NCBI GenBank assembly: GCA_028277405.1
Contig: JANQGH010000071.1
Location: 62,001-126,000 of the forward strand
Direction of reading: 5' to 3'
Origin: Alphaproteobacteria bacterium
GTDB lineage: Bacteria; Pseudomonadota; Alphaproteobacteria; DSM-16000; Inquilinaceae
DNA: 64,000 nt
Shown: positions 45,281 through 55,472 of the stretch, piece after piece
Layout of the letters: the number at the start of each line of letters is the position of its first letter
Position numbering within the stretch: position 1 is the stretch's first letter
Translations under genes and position numbers: made by a program
The notes under the pieces: model-generated
Told to the model about the DNA's origin: nothing
Seen by the model: the letters and a program-made list of their open reading frames with translations, nothing else
Database searches by the model: none

Positions 45281-46588
45281 ATGGTGCGGTATCTGAAGCG
45301 CGGCGCGGACATGAAGGACGTCGACGAAGCCGACGCCAAGGTTCGCGCAACGGTCGAAAGCGTGCTGGCCGACATCGCCGAGCGCGGCGATGGTGCCGTG
45401 CGCGACCTGTCCGCCAAATTCGATAACTGGGCGCCGGAGACCTTCCGGCTGAGCGATCAGGAGGTGGAGGCCGCCCTGTCGCGCGTATCCAAACAGGATC
45501 TGGAGGATATCCGCTTTGCCCAGGCCCAGGTGCGCAACTTCGCTGAGAAGCAGAAGCAATGCCTGACCGACCTGGAGGTCGAAACCCTGGACGGCGTCGT
45601 GCTGGGCCATCGCAACATCCCGGTCAATGCCGTCGGCTGTTACGTGCCTGGCGGCAAGTACCCGATGGTCGCCTCGGCGCATATGAGTGTGGTGACGGCC
45701 AAGGTGGCCGGTGTCAAGCGCGTGGTCGCCTCCGCCCCGCCCCACGATGGCGGCCCGCATCCGGCGATCGTCGCGGCGATGCATCTGGGCGGGGCCGACG
45801 AGATCCTGGTCCTCGGCGGCATTCAGGCGGTCGGCGCCATGGCGCTGGGCACCGAGACGATTGAGCCGGTCGACATGCTGGTCGGCCCCGGCAACATGTT
45901 CGTGGCGGAGGCCAAGCGGCAACTGTTCGGCCGGGTCGGCATCGACCTGTTCGCCGGGCCGACGGAGACGCTGGTGATCGCGGACGACAGCGTCGATGGC
46001 GAGATCTGCGCGGTCGACCTGCTGGGCCAGGCAGAACACGGGCCGACCTCGCCCGCCGTCCTCTTGACCGACTCCCAAGCGCTGGCCGAGGCCACCATGG
46101 CGGAGGTGGAGCGGCAGCTTCAGATCCTGCCGACGGCAGAGATCGCGCGGCAGTCCTGGGCCGATTTCGGCGCGGTGATCGTCTGCGACAGCCTTGAGGA
46201 GATGGTCGCCGAGGCCGACAAGCTGGCCTTCGAGCATGTCCAGGTCATGACCCGCGACCCGGACTATTTTCTGGAGAACATGACCAATTACGGCGCCCTG
46301 TTCCTCGGCCCCCGGACAAACGTCGCCTACGGCGACAAGGTCATCGGCACCAACCACACCCTGCCGACCAAACGCGCAGGCCGCTACACCGGCGGCCTGT
46401 GGGTCGGCAAGTTCATGAAGACCTGCACCTATCAGCGCGTCCTGACCGACGAGGCGTCGGCGCTGGTCGGCGGTTATTGCTCACGCCTGTGCGCCCTGGA
46501 GGGCTTTTCCGGCCATGGCGAGCAGGCCAACATCCGCTTGCGCCGTTATGGTCGACGCAATATAGCGGCCTACGAGGCGGCCGAGTGA
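45281..46588 (+). CDS. HisD-family dehydrogenase (histidinol dehydrogenase paralogue)
   Basis: 435-aa enzyme starting at ATG 45281 with GGGCGGGAG ahead. Family motifs are [68 protein letters not shown], metal ligands in [12 protein letters not shown] and the catalytic Glu-His in AFEHVQVMT. The C-terminus [20 protein letters not shown] differs from biosynthetic HisD and resembles paralogues that oxidise other alcohols, such as sulfopropanediol. With a LacI regulator and no other his genes, a catabolic role is likely; the substrate is unknown. Confidence 0.85.
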   Translation: MVRYLKRGADMKDVDEADAKVRATVESVLADIAERGDGAVRDLSAKFDNWAPETFRLSDQEVEAALSRVSKQDLEDIRFAQAQVRNFAEKQKQCLTDLEVETLDGVVLGHRNIPVNAVGCYVPGGKYPMVASAHMSVVTAKVAGVKRVVASAPPHDGGPHPAIVAAMHLGGADEILVLGGIQAVGAMALGTETIEPVDMLVGPGNMFVAEAKRQLFGRVGIDLFAGPTETLVIADDSVDGEICAVDLLGQAEHGPTSPAVLLTDSQALAEATMAEVERQLQILPTAEIARQSWADFGAVIVCDSLEEMVAEADKLAFEHVQVMTRDPDYFLENMTNYGALFLGPRTNVAYGDKVIGTNHTLPTKRAGRYTGGLWVGKFMKTCTYQRVLTDEASALVGGYCSRLCALEGFSGHGEQANIRLRRYGRRNIAAYEAAE

Positions 46589-46655
46589 ACCGCCGAATGA
46601 AGGGCTGACCGGCATCACGTCGGCGGCCAGGAAAGGGGCCGAGAAAGGGGAGCAC

Positions 46656-47705
46656 ATGCGCCGAGGCAAGGTCACGTCGATCGATGTGGCGCGTCTGGCC
46701 GACGTCTCCCAATCGGCCGTCAGCCGGACCTTCACGCCCGGCGCCAGCGTCTCGGCCGAAACCAAGCGTAAGGTGCTGGAGGCGGCCAACGTCCTGGGCT
46801 ATCGGCCCAACGCCATCGCCCGGACCTTGATCACCCAGCGTTCGCGCATTATCGGCGTCGTCGTCGCCTATCTCGACAACCAATTCTACCCGCTGGTGCT
46901 GGAATGGCTGTCCAAGGAGTTGCAGCGCCGGGGCTATCACGTCCTGCTGTTCATGGCCGATACGGGCGAGGCGGACCACATTTTGCCGGAGATCCTGCAA
47001 TACCAGATCGACGGCATCGTCATGGCGTCGGCCACCCTGTCGTCCGGGCTGGCACAGGAATGCGCGGACGCCGGCATCCCGGTCGTGCTGTTCAACCGCA
47101 CCGTGCCGAACTCGCCGGCCAGCAGCGTCACCTCGGACAATTTCGACGGCGGCCGGCAAGTGGCGCGCTTTCTGGTCGCCGGCGGGCATCAGCGCATCGG
47201 CTTCATTGCCGGCGACCCGGACAGTTCGACCAACCGCGATCGCGAGGCCGGCTTTCTCGACGGGCTGAACGCGCTCGGCCGGCGCTGCTGGGCGCGCGAG
47301 GTCGGCAACTATTCCTTTGCCGGCGCCGTGACGGCGACGGAGCGCCTGTTCGGCCATGACGAGCATCCCGACGCCATCTTCGTCGCCAACGACCATATGG
47401 CGATCGCGGTGATGGACACGCTGCGCCACGGGCTGGGCCTGGCGATACCCGACGATGTGTCCATCGTCGGCTATGACAATGTGCCCCAGGCGGCCTGGCC
47501 GTCCTACGGCCTGACGACCGTGGACCAGCCACCGACACCGATGATTGCTGCGACGGTCGAGGTGCTGATGCGCCAGATCGAAAGCGGATCGGTCCGCTGC
47601 GACACGACGGAGGTGCCAGGGCGCCTCATCGTCCGCACCTCGGCCCGTTGCCCGGACGGCTACGAGGTCGAGCAGGCTGAAGCGTCGATGCCGGAACTGC
47701 GCTAG
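46656..47705 (+). CDS. LacI-family transcriptional regulator
   Basis: 349-aa repressor. HTH TSIDVARLADVSQSAVSRTF and hinge RTLITQRSRIIGVVVAYLDN. Effector domain: FYPLVLEWLSKELQRRGYHVLLFMAD, QIDGIVMASATLS, PVVLFNRTVPNSPASSVTSDN, GHQRIGFIAGDPDSSTNRDREAGFLDGL, PDAIFVANDHMAIAVMD. AAAGGGGAGC precedes ATG 46656. It follows the HisD-type gene by 67 bp on the same strand, and a CG-centred palindrome lies upstream of that gene. Confidence 0.92.
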   Translation: MRRGKVTSIDVARLADVSQSAVSRTFTPGASVSAETKRKVLEAANVLGYRPNAIARTLITQRSRIIGVVVAYLDNQFYPLVLEWLSKELQRRGYHVLLFMADTGEADHILPEILQYQIDGIVMASATLSSGLAQECADAGIPVVLFNRTVPNSPASSVTSDNFDGGRQVARFLVAGGHQRIGFIAGDPDSSTNRDREAGFLDGLNALGRRCWAREVGNYSFAGAVTATERLFGHDEHPDAIFVANDHMAIAVMDTLRHGLGLAIPDDVSIVGYDNVPQAAWPSYGLTTVDQPPTPMIAATVEVLMRQIESGSVRCDTTEVPGRLIVRTSARCPDGYEVEQAEASMPELR

Positions 47706-47715
47706 GCGGTCTGGC

Positions 47716-48321
47716 TCAAGCGGACGACGTGAACGCCAGCCATGTCCACGTGACGCCGACACGCCGGTTCCGCTCTTGTATGGACGCGACGTATCGTCTG
47801 CGAACCAGCCGGAGACCGGCGGCTTCGGCCAAACTGATAGCCTCTTCGGCATTGCCCTCAAAGCAGGGCCGGTTCGGCGCGCCGGGACCATGTCGAACGG
47901 AGACCACGAGGATGCCGGACGACGCAAGCAGCGTCGCGATAACCGGCATGGCCCTCTTGCGTTGATCGCTGTCGAGATGCTGCCAAACGCCGCTGAGCAG
48001 GACGAGGTCGAACGCCCCGCCCCGCTTTCGCACCGCCGCCAGATCGGGAAGCCGGTCGTCCAGCCAGTCGATGCGCGGTGAGGGGTGCAGGCGCGCACCG
48101 GCGTCGCGAAAGCCGGCAACGGGCTCGACCGCCAGCACCTGGAAGTCATTGGCGGCGAACCAGGCGGCGTCGCGCCCGGTGCCGGCGCCGAGATCCAAGA
48201 CCCGGCCCTTTCTCGGCAACAGATCGATCACGGGCGACAGCAAATCAGCCGTGGAGAGCGCCTCGTACCGGTTGATCAGTTCGGCCGCATCGGCGGCATA
48301 TCCTGCAATCACATCCTGCAT
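47716..48321 (-). CDS. Class I SAM-dependent methyltransferase
   Basis: About 201-aa methyltransferase. SAM motif I is RVLDLGAGTGRDAAWFAAND, with an acidic end of beta-2 (VLAVEPVAGF), and FDLVLLSGVWQHLDSDQR with GILVVSVRHGPG later. The start is uncertain: ATG 48321 (MQDVIAGYAADAAELINRY) has AGGGA upstream; the frame is open to ATG 48351. It converges on the LacI-type gene. A stand-alone metabolite methyltransferase; substrate unknown. Confidence 0.82.
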   Translation of the reverse strand: MQDVIAGYAADAAELINRYEALSTADLLSPVIDLLPRKGRVLDLGAGTGRDAAWFAANDFQVLAVEPVAGFRDAGARLHPSPRIDWLDDRLPDLAAVRKRGGAFDLVLLSGVWQHLDSDQRKRAMPVIATLLASSGILVVSVRHGPGAPNRPCFEGNAEEAISLAEAAGLRLVRRRYVASIQERNRRVGVTWTWLAFTSSA

Positions 48322-48469
48322 GGCCGTATCGGTTCCCTGACGGGCAAGCATGTGCAGGCGGCAGCCAGATCAAAAGCGGCGATCCATCCGCGATTTTTCA
48401 CTTGCACCGGCGCGCCGGGACCATATTATCCCGGCCACTCGCCGGGCCACCAGGCCAGGGCGTCCCTGT

Positions 48470-50075
<1,606 letters not shown>

Positions 50076-50076
<1 letters not shown>

Positions 50077-50435
50077 TATGCGACTCCTTCCGCTACCCCA
50101 TTGGCAGCTTTGCTAAAATTTTCGCGGAGAATAATTGTCTCCAATAGTAGCTTATCCGGGCCAGAAATTGGCAGATTTCCGGGGGTTTTGCCAATCTGTC
50201 CACAGGCATCTTGGGCCTGCTGGACGGGATGAACACCGAACCCCATCGAGACAAATTCAACAATAATATTCCAGAGTGTTTGAATGAACTCGCGCTCCTG
50301 ATCTTCGGTAAGGTCGGCATCTTCTAGGAAAAGCGCGTACTTCTCATAATCAACCGTAATTATCGGGCGGTCCGTATTGGCCGGGACGTTGTTTAGTGTG
50401 TGATCTTTGAACTCCTTGCTTCTTCCGTTTTTCAC
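50076..50435 (-). CDS. Conserved-type hypothetical protein upstream of serine recombinase
   Basis: 119-aa soluble protein with GTG start; TAGTG overlap with the recombinase gene indicates coupling. Acidic central region (YALFLEDADLTEDQEREFIQTLW) then IIVEFVSMGFGVHPVQQAQDACGQ. Not recognised by motif. Short acidic proteins encoded directly upstream of large serine recombinases are common in integrative elements and may be directionality or accessory factors; that is inference from position only. Confidence 0.65.
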
Positions 50436-50710
50436 CCTTCGGGCTCCTTTGTATCTCTATCCAGTATCCATCTTCGCCCTTTCCTCTTCTGTAAGAACAA
50501 AGCAAGAACATATCAGTTCTCGGCTTGATCCTGCAAGAAGATTCATACCGTTCGCTCAAATGATCGTTTCAGCGCTATCTCGATTGTGGTTTTCAGCTGC
50601 GCCGCGAGCGCCAAGCGCCTAACGCGAATAGCTGATCTTGGTGTGATGCTACTCGATATCAGAAAGAGGTGACGCCACTTTGTTGATGAAGTGGTGAATC
50701 CACCATTGCG

Positions 50711-51055
50711 TTATCCCTGAGATGGTGGGTCGATGCCTTGATGTTTGCGGTAAAGCTGGATCATTTCCTTCAACGTCTCTTTTTTGGTCAGGCCAGCCTC
50801 TTCGGCGGCTTCGTTGAAGGCGTCGAGATCGCTTTGTTCCAACCGAACGACCAACTTGGTGTCTCGCCTGTTTACATCCGCCTTGGGGCTTTTTGTGGGG
50901 TCCGGTAGCTGATGTTTCCGCCTGTATATTCTTCTTTGTTCTCCCAAAATAATACCGTCAATAATAGATTTATTGAAAGTATCAATATTAACAGAGTCAC
51001 CCTTATTTCGTCCAGTTTTTGTATCCTTTAGCTTATAGACTACTTCCACACCCAT
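50711..51055 (-). CDS. Small protein with ribbon-helix-helix-like C-terminus
   Basis: 114-aa basic protein. The C-terminal part RRDTKLVVRLEQSDLDAFNEAAEEAGLTKKETLKEMI has the strand-helix-helix pattern of RHH (Arc/MetJ) DNA-binding domains, while the N-terminal part (VVYKLKDTKTGRNKGDSVNI) is not recognised. It lies in an AT-rich part of the element. It could be a local repressor, accessory mobilization protein or partition-like protein. No partner gene is adjacent. Confidence 0.6.
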   Translation of the reverse strand: MGVEVVYKLKDTKTGRNKGDSVNIDTFNKSIIDGIILGEQRRIYRRKHQLPDPTKSPKADVNRRDTKLVVRLEQSDLDAFNEAAEEAGLTKKETLKEMIQLYRKHQGIDPPSQG

Positions 51056-51243
51056 TTCTTATATTTCACAAATGCCATTTTGAACCATTTCTCTTATGGC
51101 GCTTGCCAGAGCTTCTTGTGCTTTTTGGTCATGACACGGCCTCAGTGAAAAACTGTGATCGCTCGGAATCTAACACTTGGTCCGGTGCTCCAAAAAAACA
51201 TCTCTGCCGGAAGGCGGGCGGCATTGCGCAATTTACGGCCCGA

Positions 51244-51486
51244 TCAATCGATCTCTCTGAAAAAGTAGTCAACCGGAACATCAAAAATCCTCGAGAATTG
51301 CCACAGCCGGATTGCGGATATGCGATTGATACCCGCCTCGTATTTCTGAATCTGCTGGAAGCTGATACCGACACATGCGCCGAGGTCTTGCTGTGTCATC
51401 TTGAGTTTGCGCCGCCATGTCCGCACCTGCGCGCCTAGAATAATGTCGTGATGGTCGGCCCGCCCCTTTGTCTTCCGGTTGCTCAC
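51244..51486 (-). CDS. XRE-family (Cro/CI-type) transcriptional regulator
   Basis: 80-aa single HTH domain: ILGAQVRTWRRKLKMTQQDLGACVGISFQQIQKYEAGINRISAIRLW, followed by FSRIFDVPVDYFF. The FQQIQKYEAGxNRxSAxRL helix is the common alphaproteobacterial XRE type. It lies 21 bp downstream of the tyrosine recombinase gene on the same strand, so it may be co-transcribed and regulate the recombinase. Confidence 0.88.
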   Translation of the reverse strand: MSNRKTKGRADHHDIILGAQVRTWRRKLKMTQQDLGACVGISFQQIQKYEAGINRISAIRLWQFSRIFDVPVDYFFREID

Positions 51487-51507
51487 ATATTCTCTTTCTC
51501 TTGAAGG

Positions 51508-52116
51508 TTAAATTTCATTGCCGTACAGCCGCTGAAGTTCGTCATCCTGAATGCAGAGATATTCAAGCGTCTGCCGCTCGCTGGAATGCCCGAACGCCTT
51601 TGTGAGTAACGTTAGCGGCTCATTGAAGCGTATCCGCTGCTGATACCCCCAGGTCTTGCGCAGCGAGTGCGAGCCGAACCGCCCGGCAATCTCCAATCGG
51701 GCGCACCACTTTTTGACCAGACGGGTCACGCTCTCCACCTTGAGTGCGCCCTTGGATTTCCGGGACCAGAACAACGGCGCGTCAGGGTCATTAACCGGAA
51801 TCGCGGCAATGCCGATCCGCAAGGCTTCCGCCGCCGTGGCGTTGATGGTCACCGGGCGTATCTTGCCTGTCTTCGGTTCCTTGAGTTCGAAGTAACTGCC
51901 TTCGCGCAGGTGGGACACGTCACGCCGCCGGAGCGAAAGCAACTCTCCCGCCCGGAAGCTGGTGTTGATAGCGAACACGAACAGGCAAAAATTACGCGGC
52001 TCGGCACTCAACATATCCTTGATACGCTGGATATCGCCGGGGCTGCGGATCGGCCCGACCTTGATGGTCGAACCCTTCTTCGGATGATTGGGATTGCGCG
52101 AACCCTTTGATTTCAT
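51508..52116 (-). CDS. Compact tyrosine recombinase (phage integrase family)
   Basis: 202-aa catalytic-domain-only recombinase starting at ATG 52116 (MKSKGSRNPNHPKKGSTIKV); upstream frame to 52329 runs through repeats and resembles no protein. All catalytic residues are in place: R55 (SFRAGELLSL), Lys near 82-85 (EPKTGKIRP), H150 and R153 (SHSLRKTWG), H177 (FGHSSERQT) and Y186 (LEYLCIQD). At about 200 aa without an N-terminal arm domain it is like FimB/FimE-type invertases or plasmid resolvases rather than a typical 350-400-aa integrase. Site-like repeats lie directly upstream. Confidence 0.9.
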   Translation of the reverse strand: MKSKGSRNPNHPKKGSTIKVGPIRSPGDIQRIKDMLSAEPRNFCLFVFAINTSFRAGELLSLRRRDVSHLREGSYFELKEPKTGKIRPVTINATAAEALRIGIAAIPVNDPDAPLFWSRKSKGALKVESVTRLVKKWCARLEIAGRFGSHSLRKTWGYQQRIRFNEPLTLLTKAFGHSSERQTLEYLCIQDDELQRLYGNEI

Positions 52117-52136
52117 GACGAAAATCCAGCAACGCG

Positions 52137-52162
52137 AATGCCAACTTCTATGCAGAAGTTGG
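52137..52162. repeat. Recombinase-site-like repeat 1 with perfect hairpin
   Basis: AATGCCAACTTCT begins at 52137; within it CCAACTTCT-ATGC-AGAAGTTGG forms a perfect 9-bp inverted repeat with a 4-nt centre. It lies 21 bp upstream of the tyrosine recombinase ATG. A related copy starts at 52270. Arms of about 9 bp around a short centre are the usual core-site layout of tyrosine recombinases. Confidence 0.6.
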
Positions 52163-52269
52163 GGTGTGCCAGTTTTCCGTGGTTTATCAATGGGTTCCCG
52201 GTGTACGGGATGCGCAACAAATATCGCATAGCAATCCGTAAGCATCAATAGAATCAACATAATATATAC

Positions 52270-52299
52270 AATGCCAACTTCTGCATAATAGTTAGCATT
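52270..52299. repeat. Recombinase-site-like repeat 2
   Basis: AATGCCAACTTCT (13 bp identical to copy 1) followed by GCATAATAGTTAGCATT; the arms GCCAACT and AGTTAGC are inverted repeats with one mismatch. Reverse-complemented copy 1 also aligns (CCAACTTCTGCATA identical), so the pair can be read as direct or inverted. Start-to-start distance from copy 1 is 133 bp. Confidence 0.55.
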
Positions 52300-52425
52300 A
52301 CCCTTATCGATACTCGCGATGTTTGTCAAACATCTTGAAGTATCTAAAGTATTGTGTTAACTATACCGCAATAAACACAAAAAGGGGTGTGTTCGTCTCG
52401 CTGATACAGAAAGGGCCGGACACCG

Positions 52426-52959
52426 ATGAAATCAGGGACACTCAGAGAGAAACTCATTAATGGCTTCGCAGGCGCGACCATGCTTGCCGCTGCGTCGGTT
52501 GCGGGCGTATCCGGCACCGCGAACGCTCAGGATGTGTCGACGCAGCCTGTCGTCAGCGCCGATGAATGCCAACTCAGTTCTCAGGAAATCTGTGACCTTC
52601 GCGCAGCAGCCGATGCAGCGCGCGATTACGCGGAAGCCAATCCCGGCGTTGGTATCCTGATCCATGTCGGACAGGATTTCCCCAATGAGCACTTCCAGAA
52701 TGCAGACCAGTTTGGACGGGCCTTCGTCAATGCCTTTGCACAACAGGGCGTCGAAGCGCACTACTTCCTATGGCAAAATGATATCCCGAACACGGGCTTG
52801 ACCTTTTATGTTGGCCACCTCATTCACGGCCAGCACAACGGCACCGAAGTGAAGAATGTGTTGGAGGCGATGAACGCGATCCCGGAAGTCTCTCGGCAGG
52901 TTCTCATCATGAATGGCGTGGCGTCTGCGCCCGGTATCACTGAACCCTCAGGTGGTTAA
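52426..52959 (+). CDS. Hypothetical secreted protein
   Basis: 177-aa protein with a clear signal peptide (KLINGFAGATMLAAASVAGVSGTANAQ). The mature part has two cysteines close together (DECQLSSQEICDL) and a regular alpha/beta pattern (VGILIHVGQDFPNEHF, AHYFLWQNDIPNTGLTFYVGHLIHG, SRQVLIMNG). No family recognised. Its last 12 bp overlap the convergent gene at 52948. Probably periplasmic cargo of the element. Confidence 0.6.
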   Translation: MKSGTLREKLINGFAGATMLAAASVAGVSGTANAQDVSTQPVVSADECQLSSQEICDLRAAADAARDYAEANPGVGILIHVGQDFPNEHFQNADQFGRAFVNAFAQQGVEAHYFLWQNDIPNTGLTFYVGHLIHGQHNGTEVKNVLEAMNAIPEVSRQVLIMNGVASAPGITEPSGG

Positions 52960-54045
52960 AGTATCTGGACTTGGCGCGGAAGCGATCTCGACGCTGAGAG
53001 CCTGATCATCTGGCGGCATGGCGCTTGCGGCATTGAATGTCCCGCTGAGTGCCGCCTCATCCAGTGCCCCCTGTGGTGAAACCAGATCACCCGTGTTCAG
53101 CGAACTGAAACCCGTCATAGCTCCAAAACCGCCGTTGTTATCGGCTTGGGCTTCCGCCGACGCTAAAGCATTATCAATTTCATCATACTGATTGACTGTG
53201 CCTGCATCGACAGCTTGCGGCCCTTCCAGAGTATGCCCGGCCAAATCGCCCGCAGCGAATTCACCGTCTGTCTCGCGGTCAACATCCTGTGCGATTTCGG
53301 CATCATTCTCCCCGCCTGCCTCACGCGCCTGCCAGCTTTCGACGCGGGCCATGGCTTCATGATAGTTCTCGTTATCGAGGATGATTCCGGCAACCGGGTC
53401 ATTGGCGTATTGAGGGCGCACCTTTCCGTCCGGCCCCAAGACCTCAAGCGTGATCGCGTCCAGAATGCGCCGCCTGTAATCCTCAAGGCTTTCACCGGGC
53501 TGGAACTGTGCGTCTTCCTCGCCGAGGATTGTGGCCGCGTAGTCCTGAAATTCCATCCCGGTTGCGGCCTCGATATCCTCTACGACCTCGGCAATTTCCT
53601 GATCGTCCATCTGGCCGAATACCTGATCCGCGATATAGGCGGGAAGACCGCCCTGATCCATCAGCGTTGCAAGCAGGGCTTCTTTATAGGCCTGCCGGGC
53701 TGCGCGTTTTTCACCCGACTTTCCGCCGATACCCCCGCTGCCTGTTTCATTGATAATATGCATCCGGTGGCCCGCGACTGAGCCTTCTCCGAAACCTTCT
53801 TTCATGGCGTAGTCGTGAAGCTTCTTTTCGAATGCCTCTCTATGCTCCCTAACAAATTCCGCATGATCGGGGTCGGTGCCTTTCAGCTCGACAAGCCAGT
53901 CGTCAATGCCGTCCATGAGGTTTTGATAGGCTGGTTGCTGGTCATGACCATGCGCGACCATGTGCGACCTGATCAGGGGATCAAGCCCGATAGCGTTAAA
54001 CTCCACGCGCCGCGTTACCTCTGTTTGACCGGAATACCCCGCCAT
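52948..54045 (-). CDS. Hypothetical acidic protein
   Basis: 365-aa acidic, soluble protein without signal peptide or membrane helices. Visible are RSHMVAHGHDQQPAYQNLMDG, GTDPDHAEFVREHREAFEKKL, repeated acidic helices (MDDQEIAEVVEDIEAATGMEF), GPDGKVRPQYANDPVAGI and a low-complexity Asp/Glu/Ala/Ser-rich tail from residue about 250. No family recognised; an element-specific cargo protein. Confidence 0.55.
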   Translation of the reverse strand: MAGYSGQTEVTRRVEFNAIGLDPLIRSHMVAHGHDQQPAYQNLMDGIDDWLVELKGTDPDHAEFVREHREAFEKKLHDYAMKEGFGEGSVAGHRMHIINETGSGGIGGKSGEKRAARQAYKEALLATLMDQGGLPAYIADQVFGQMDDQEIAEVVEDIEAATGMEFQDYAATILGEEDAQFQPGESLEDYRRRILDAITLEVLGPDGKVRPQYANDPVAGIILDNENYHEAMARVESWQAREAGGENDAEIAQDVDRETDGEFAAGDLAGHTLEGPQAVDAGTVNQYDEIDNALASAEAQADNNGGFGAMTGFSSLNTGDLVSPQGALDEAALSGTFNAASAMPPDDQALSVEIASAPSPDTLTT

Positions 54046-54226
54046 GTTTGCACCCTGTTACCCTCTTTTTCACCTATGCCCGCTAATCCAATTGGGCTTT
54101 TTGTATATTGTTCAAATAGATTTGAATTATTTGCGCAAATAGCGCTGTTTTACTTGAAGATGATAGCCTCAAAATCTTAAAGAATTATTATGGAAATATA
54201 AAATACATATCAAATTGTTGATATTA

Positions 54227-54934
54227 TTAAGAATCGGGCAGGGAATTATATTTCTTGATAAGGTTGTCGTACATTTTCTTGTCAACGCTGCCTACGGTTC
54301 CGTCCCTGATCGAGGTCAGCGTCTTCAGACTTGCGTACTGGCGACCCGCGCCATATCGCTTTAGAAACACGCTCAGGCTCACTTTCGTTCGTTCGATTTC
54401 GGCTTTCAGTAAATCGGCCATCGGCTTGGTCAGGGAAATACGGTCAGCCGCGACGTTGTTTGTGTGGCGCAGGCCGTCGGGAAGGCTCGCATATATCTGG
54501 ATGACCGTATCGTAGACGGCCTTGTCGGCCATATGCACGCGTCCGGCCCGCATCGATTCCAGCTTGGAGAGGTTCAGCCCGTCAATCGATGCTCCATGTT
54601 TCTTAATGAACGCGCTGGAACCAAGACGCGTCCGCATCATGTGGTCATTCAGCGCGTCAATCATTTGTGGGGTCAAAGGAACGTAGCCGCCCCTTAAGTT
54701 CTTCGTGTAACGCTTGCCATCGGGGAGCCATGCAAAGGTGCGCATGATCGCCTCGTAAATGTGCTGTTCAACCGTCTTGCTTGAGCCTGTCCTGATGGTT
54801 TCGAGAATGTTCTTTGTGAGTTCCGTGTGGACGTGTCCGTACCGTTTCATGAAGGCAATCGAGCCCAGCTTCGTACGGCGCATCTCGGCTCTCAATGCGT
54901 CTATCATGTCCTGCGTCAGCGGAATGCGCGTCAT
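54227..54934 (-). CDS. Hypothetical protein made of three tandem ~75-aa repeats
   Basis: 235-aa basic protein when started at ATG 54934 (MTRIPLTQDMIDALRAEM); the frame is open to 55051. Three copies of one unit follow each other at residues about 4-78, 83-157 and 163-235. Shared pattern: PLT-x-x-MIDAL at the start, then RTxLGSxAFxKxxG, an IRxG turn and a final IYxxLPDG. Helix spacing (RRTKLGSIAFMKRYG...IRTG) is reminiscent of an XRE-like helix-turn-helix, so a three-headed DNA-binding protein is possible. Not recognised as a named family. Confidence 0.6.
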   Translation of the reverse strand: MTRIPLTQDMIDALRAEMRRTKLGSIAFMKRYGHVHTELTKNILETIRTGSSKTVEQHIYEAIMRTFAWLPDGKRYTKNLRGGYVPLTPQMIDALNDHMMRTRLGSSAFIKKHGASIDGLNLSKLESMRAGRVHMADKAVYDTVIQIYASLPDGLRHTNNVAADRISLTKPMADLLKAEIERTKVSLSVFLKRYGAGRQYASLKTLTSIRDGTVGSVDKKMYDNLIKKYNSLPDS

Positions 54935-55051
54935 TCCTGAATGGTAGGAATCGCGCCATCGCTGGCAAAGCATCTTGGATGCTGCCTGCATGGATTTCTG
55001 TGGGCAAGTCCCGGCCCTGATATTGACCGACGAGGCCAGCAGGCGCGTCAC

Positions 55052-55472
55052 AATCCGTTAGGGCCTGTCGTACACAGCCTGCACTTGAAGCCTGAGTTTC
55101 CGCTCCGCGCAAGATAGGCGTGTAGTACACGCAATCTTGGCAAGGGAAACCCCTTCGGTTTCCCGTTGCATCCCATCCCGCGTGGCGCGTTTCGGCATTG
55201 AGCCTGCACGCGCCAGCGAACCGTATCGTCGGTTCATCACTCGCAGGGCTTGGAGACTTGCCTCTCCACCTGCACCGAACCATGCATGAACGGCTTTCCG
55301 TTCAATCAAATTCAAGAGCCTGCCCGTTCTCTTGAAAATCATGGGCCAACCCTGCGCGGATTGGATGCCGCCAGCGTTTCGCCGCTGGATCACGACCAAG
55401 GGAATACCCTTGGATGCATTGCCATAATCGTTGCTTGTTGCGTTACGCGCTACAATATGCTACATTGAAGGA
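55052..55472. other. Non-coding stretch with two strong inverted repeats upstream of HigB
   Basis: About 420 bp without a credible gene. It contains a 30-bp inverted repeat at 55110-55139 (CAAGAT/ATCTTG outside, GCGTGTA/TACACGC inside, one base off symmetry) and a perfect hairpin at 55144-55164 (GGGAAACC-CCTTC-GGTTTCCC). Toward the right, GCTACAATAT/GCTACATTGA (55450-55469) is a 10-bp imperfect direct repeat just before the HigB start and may be the HigA operator/promoter. Confidence 0.5.

Noticed and set aside
51056..51243. Short minus-strand reading frames between the RHH-like and XRE genes
   Set aside because: The frame with a usable ATG ends after 12 codons, and the protein-like frame has no start. 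Not supportable as a gene.
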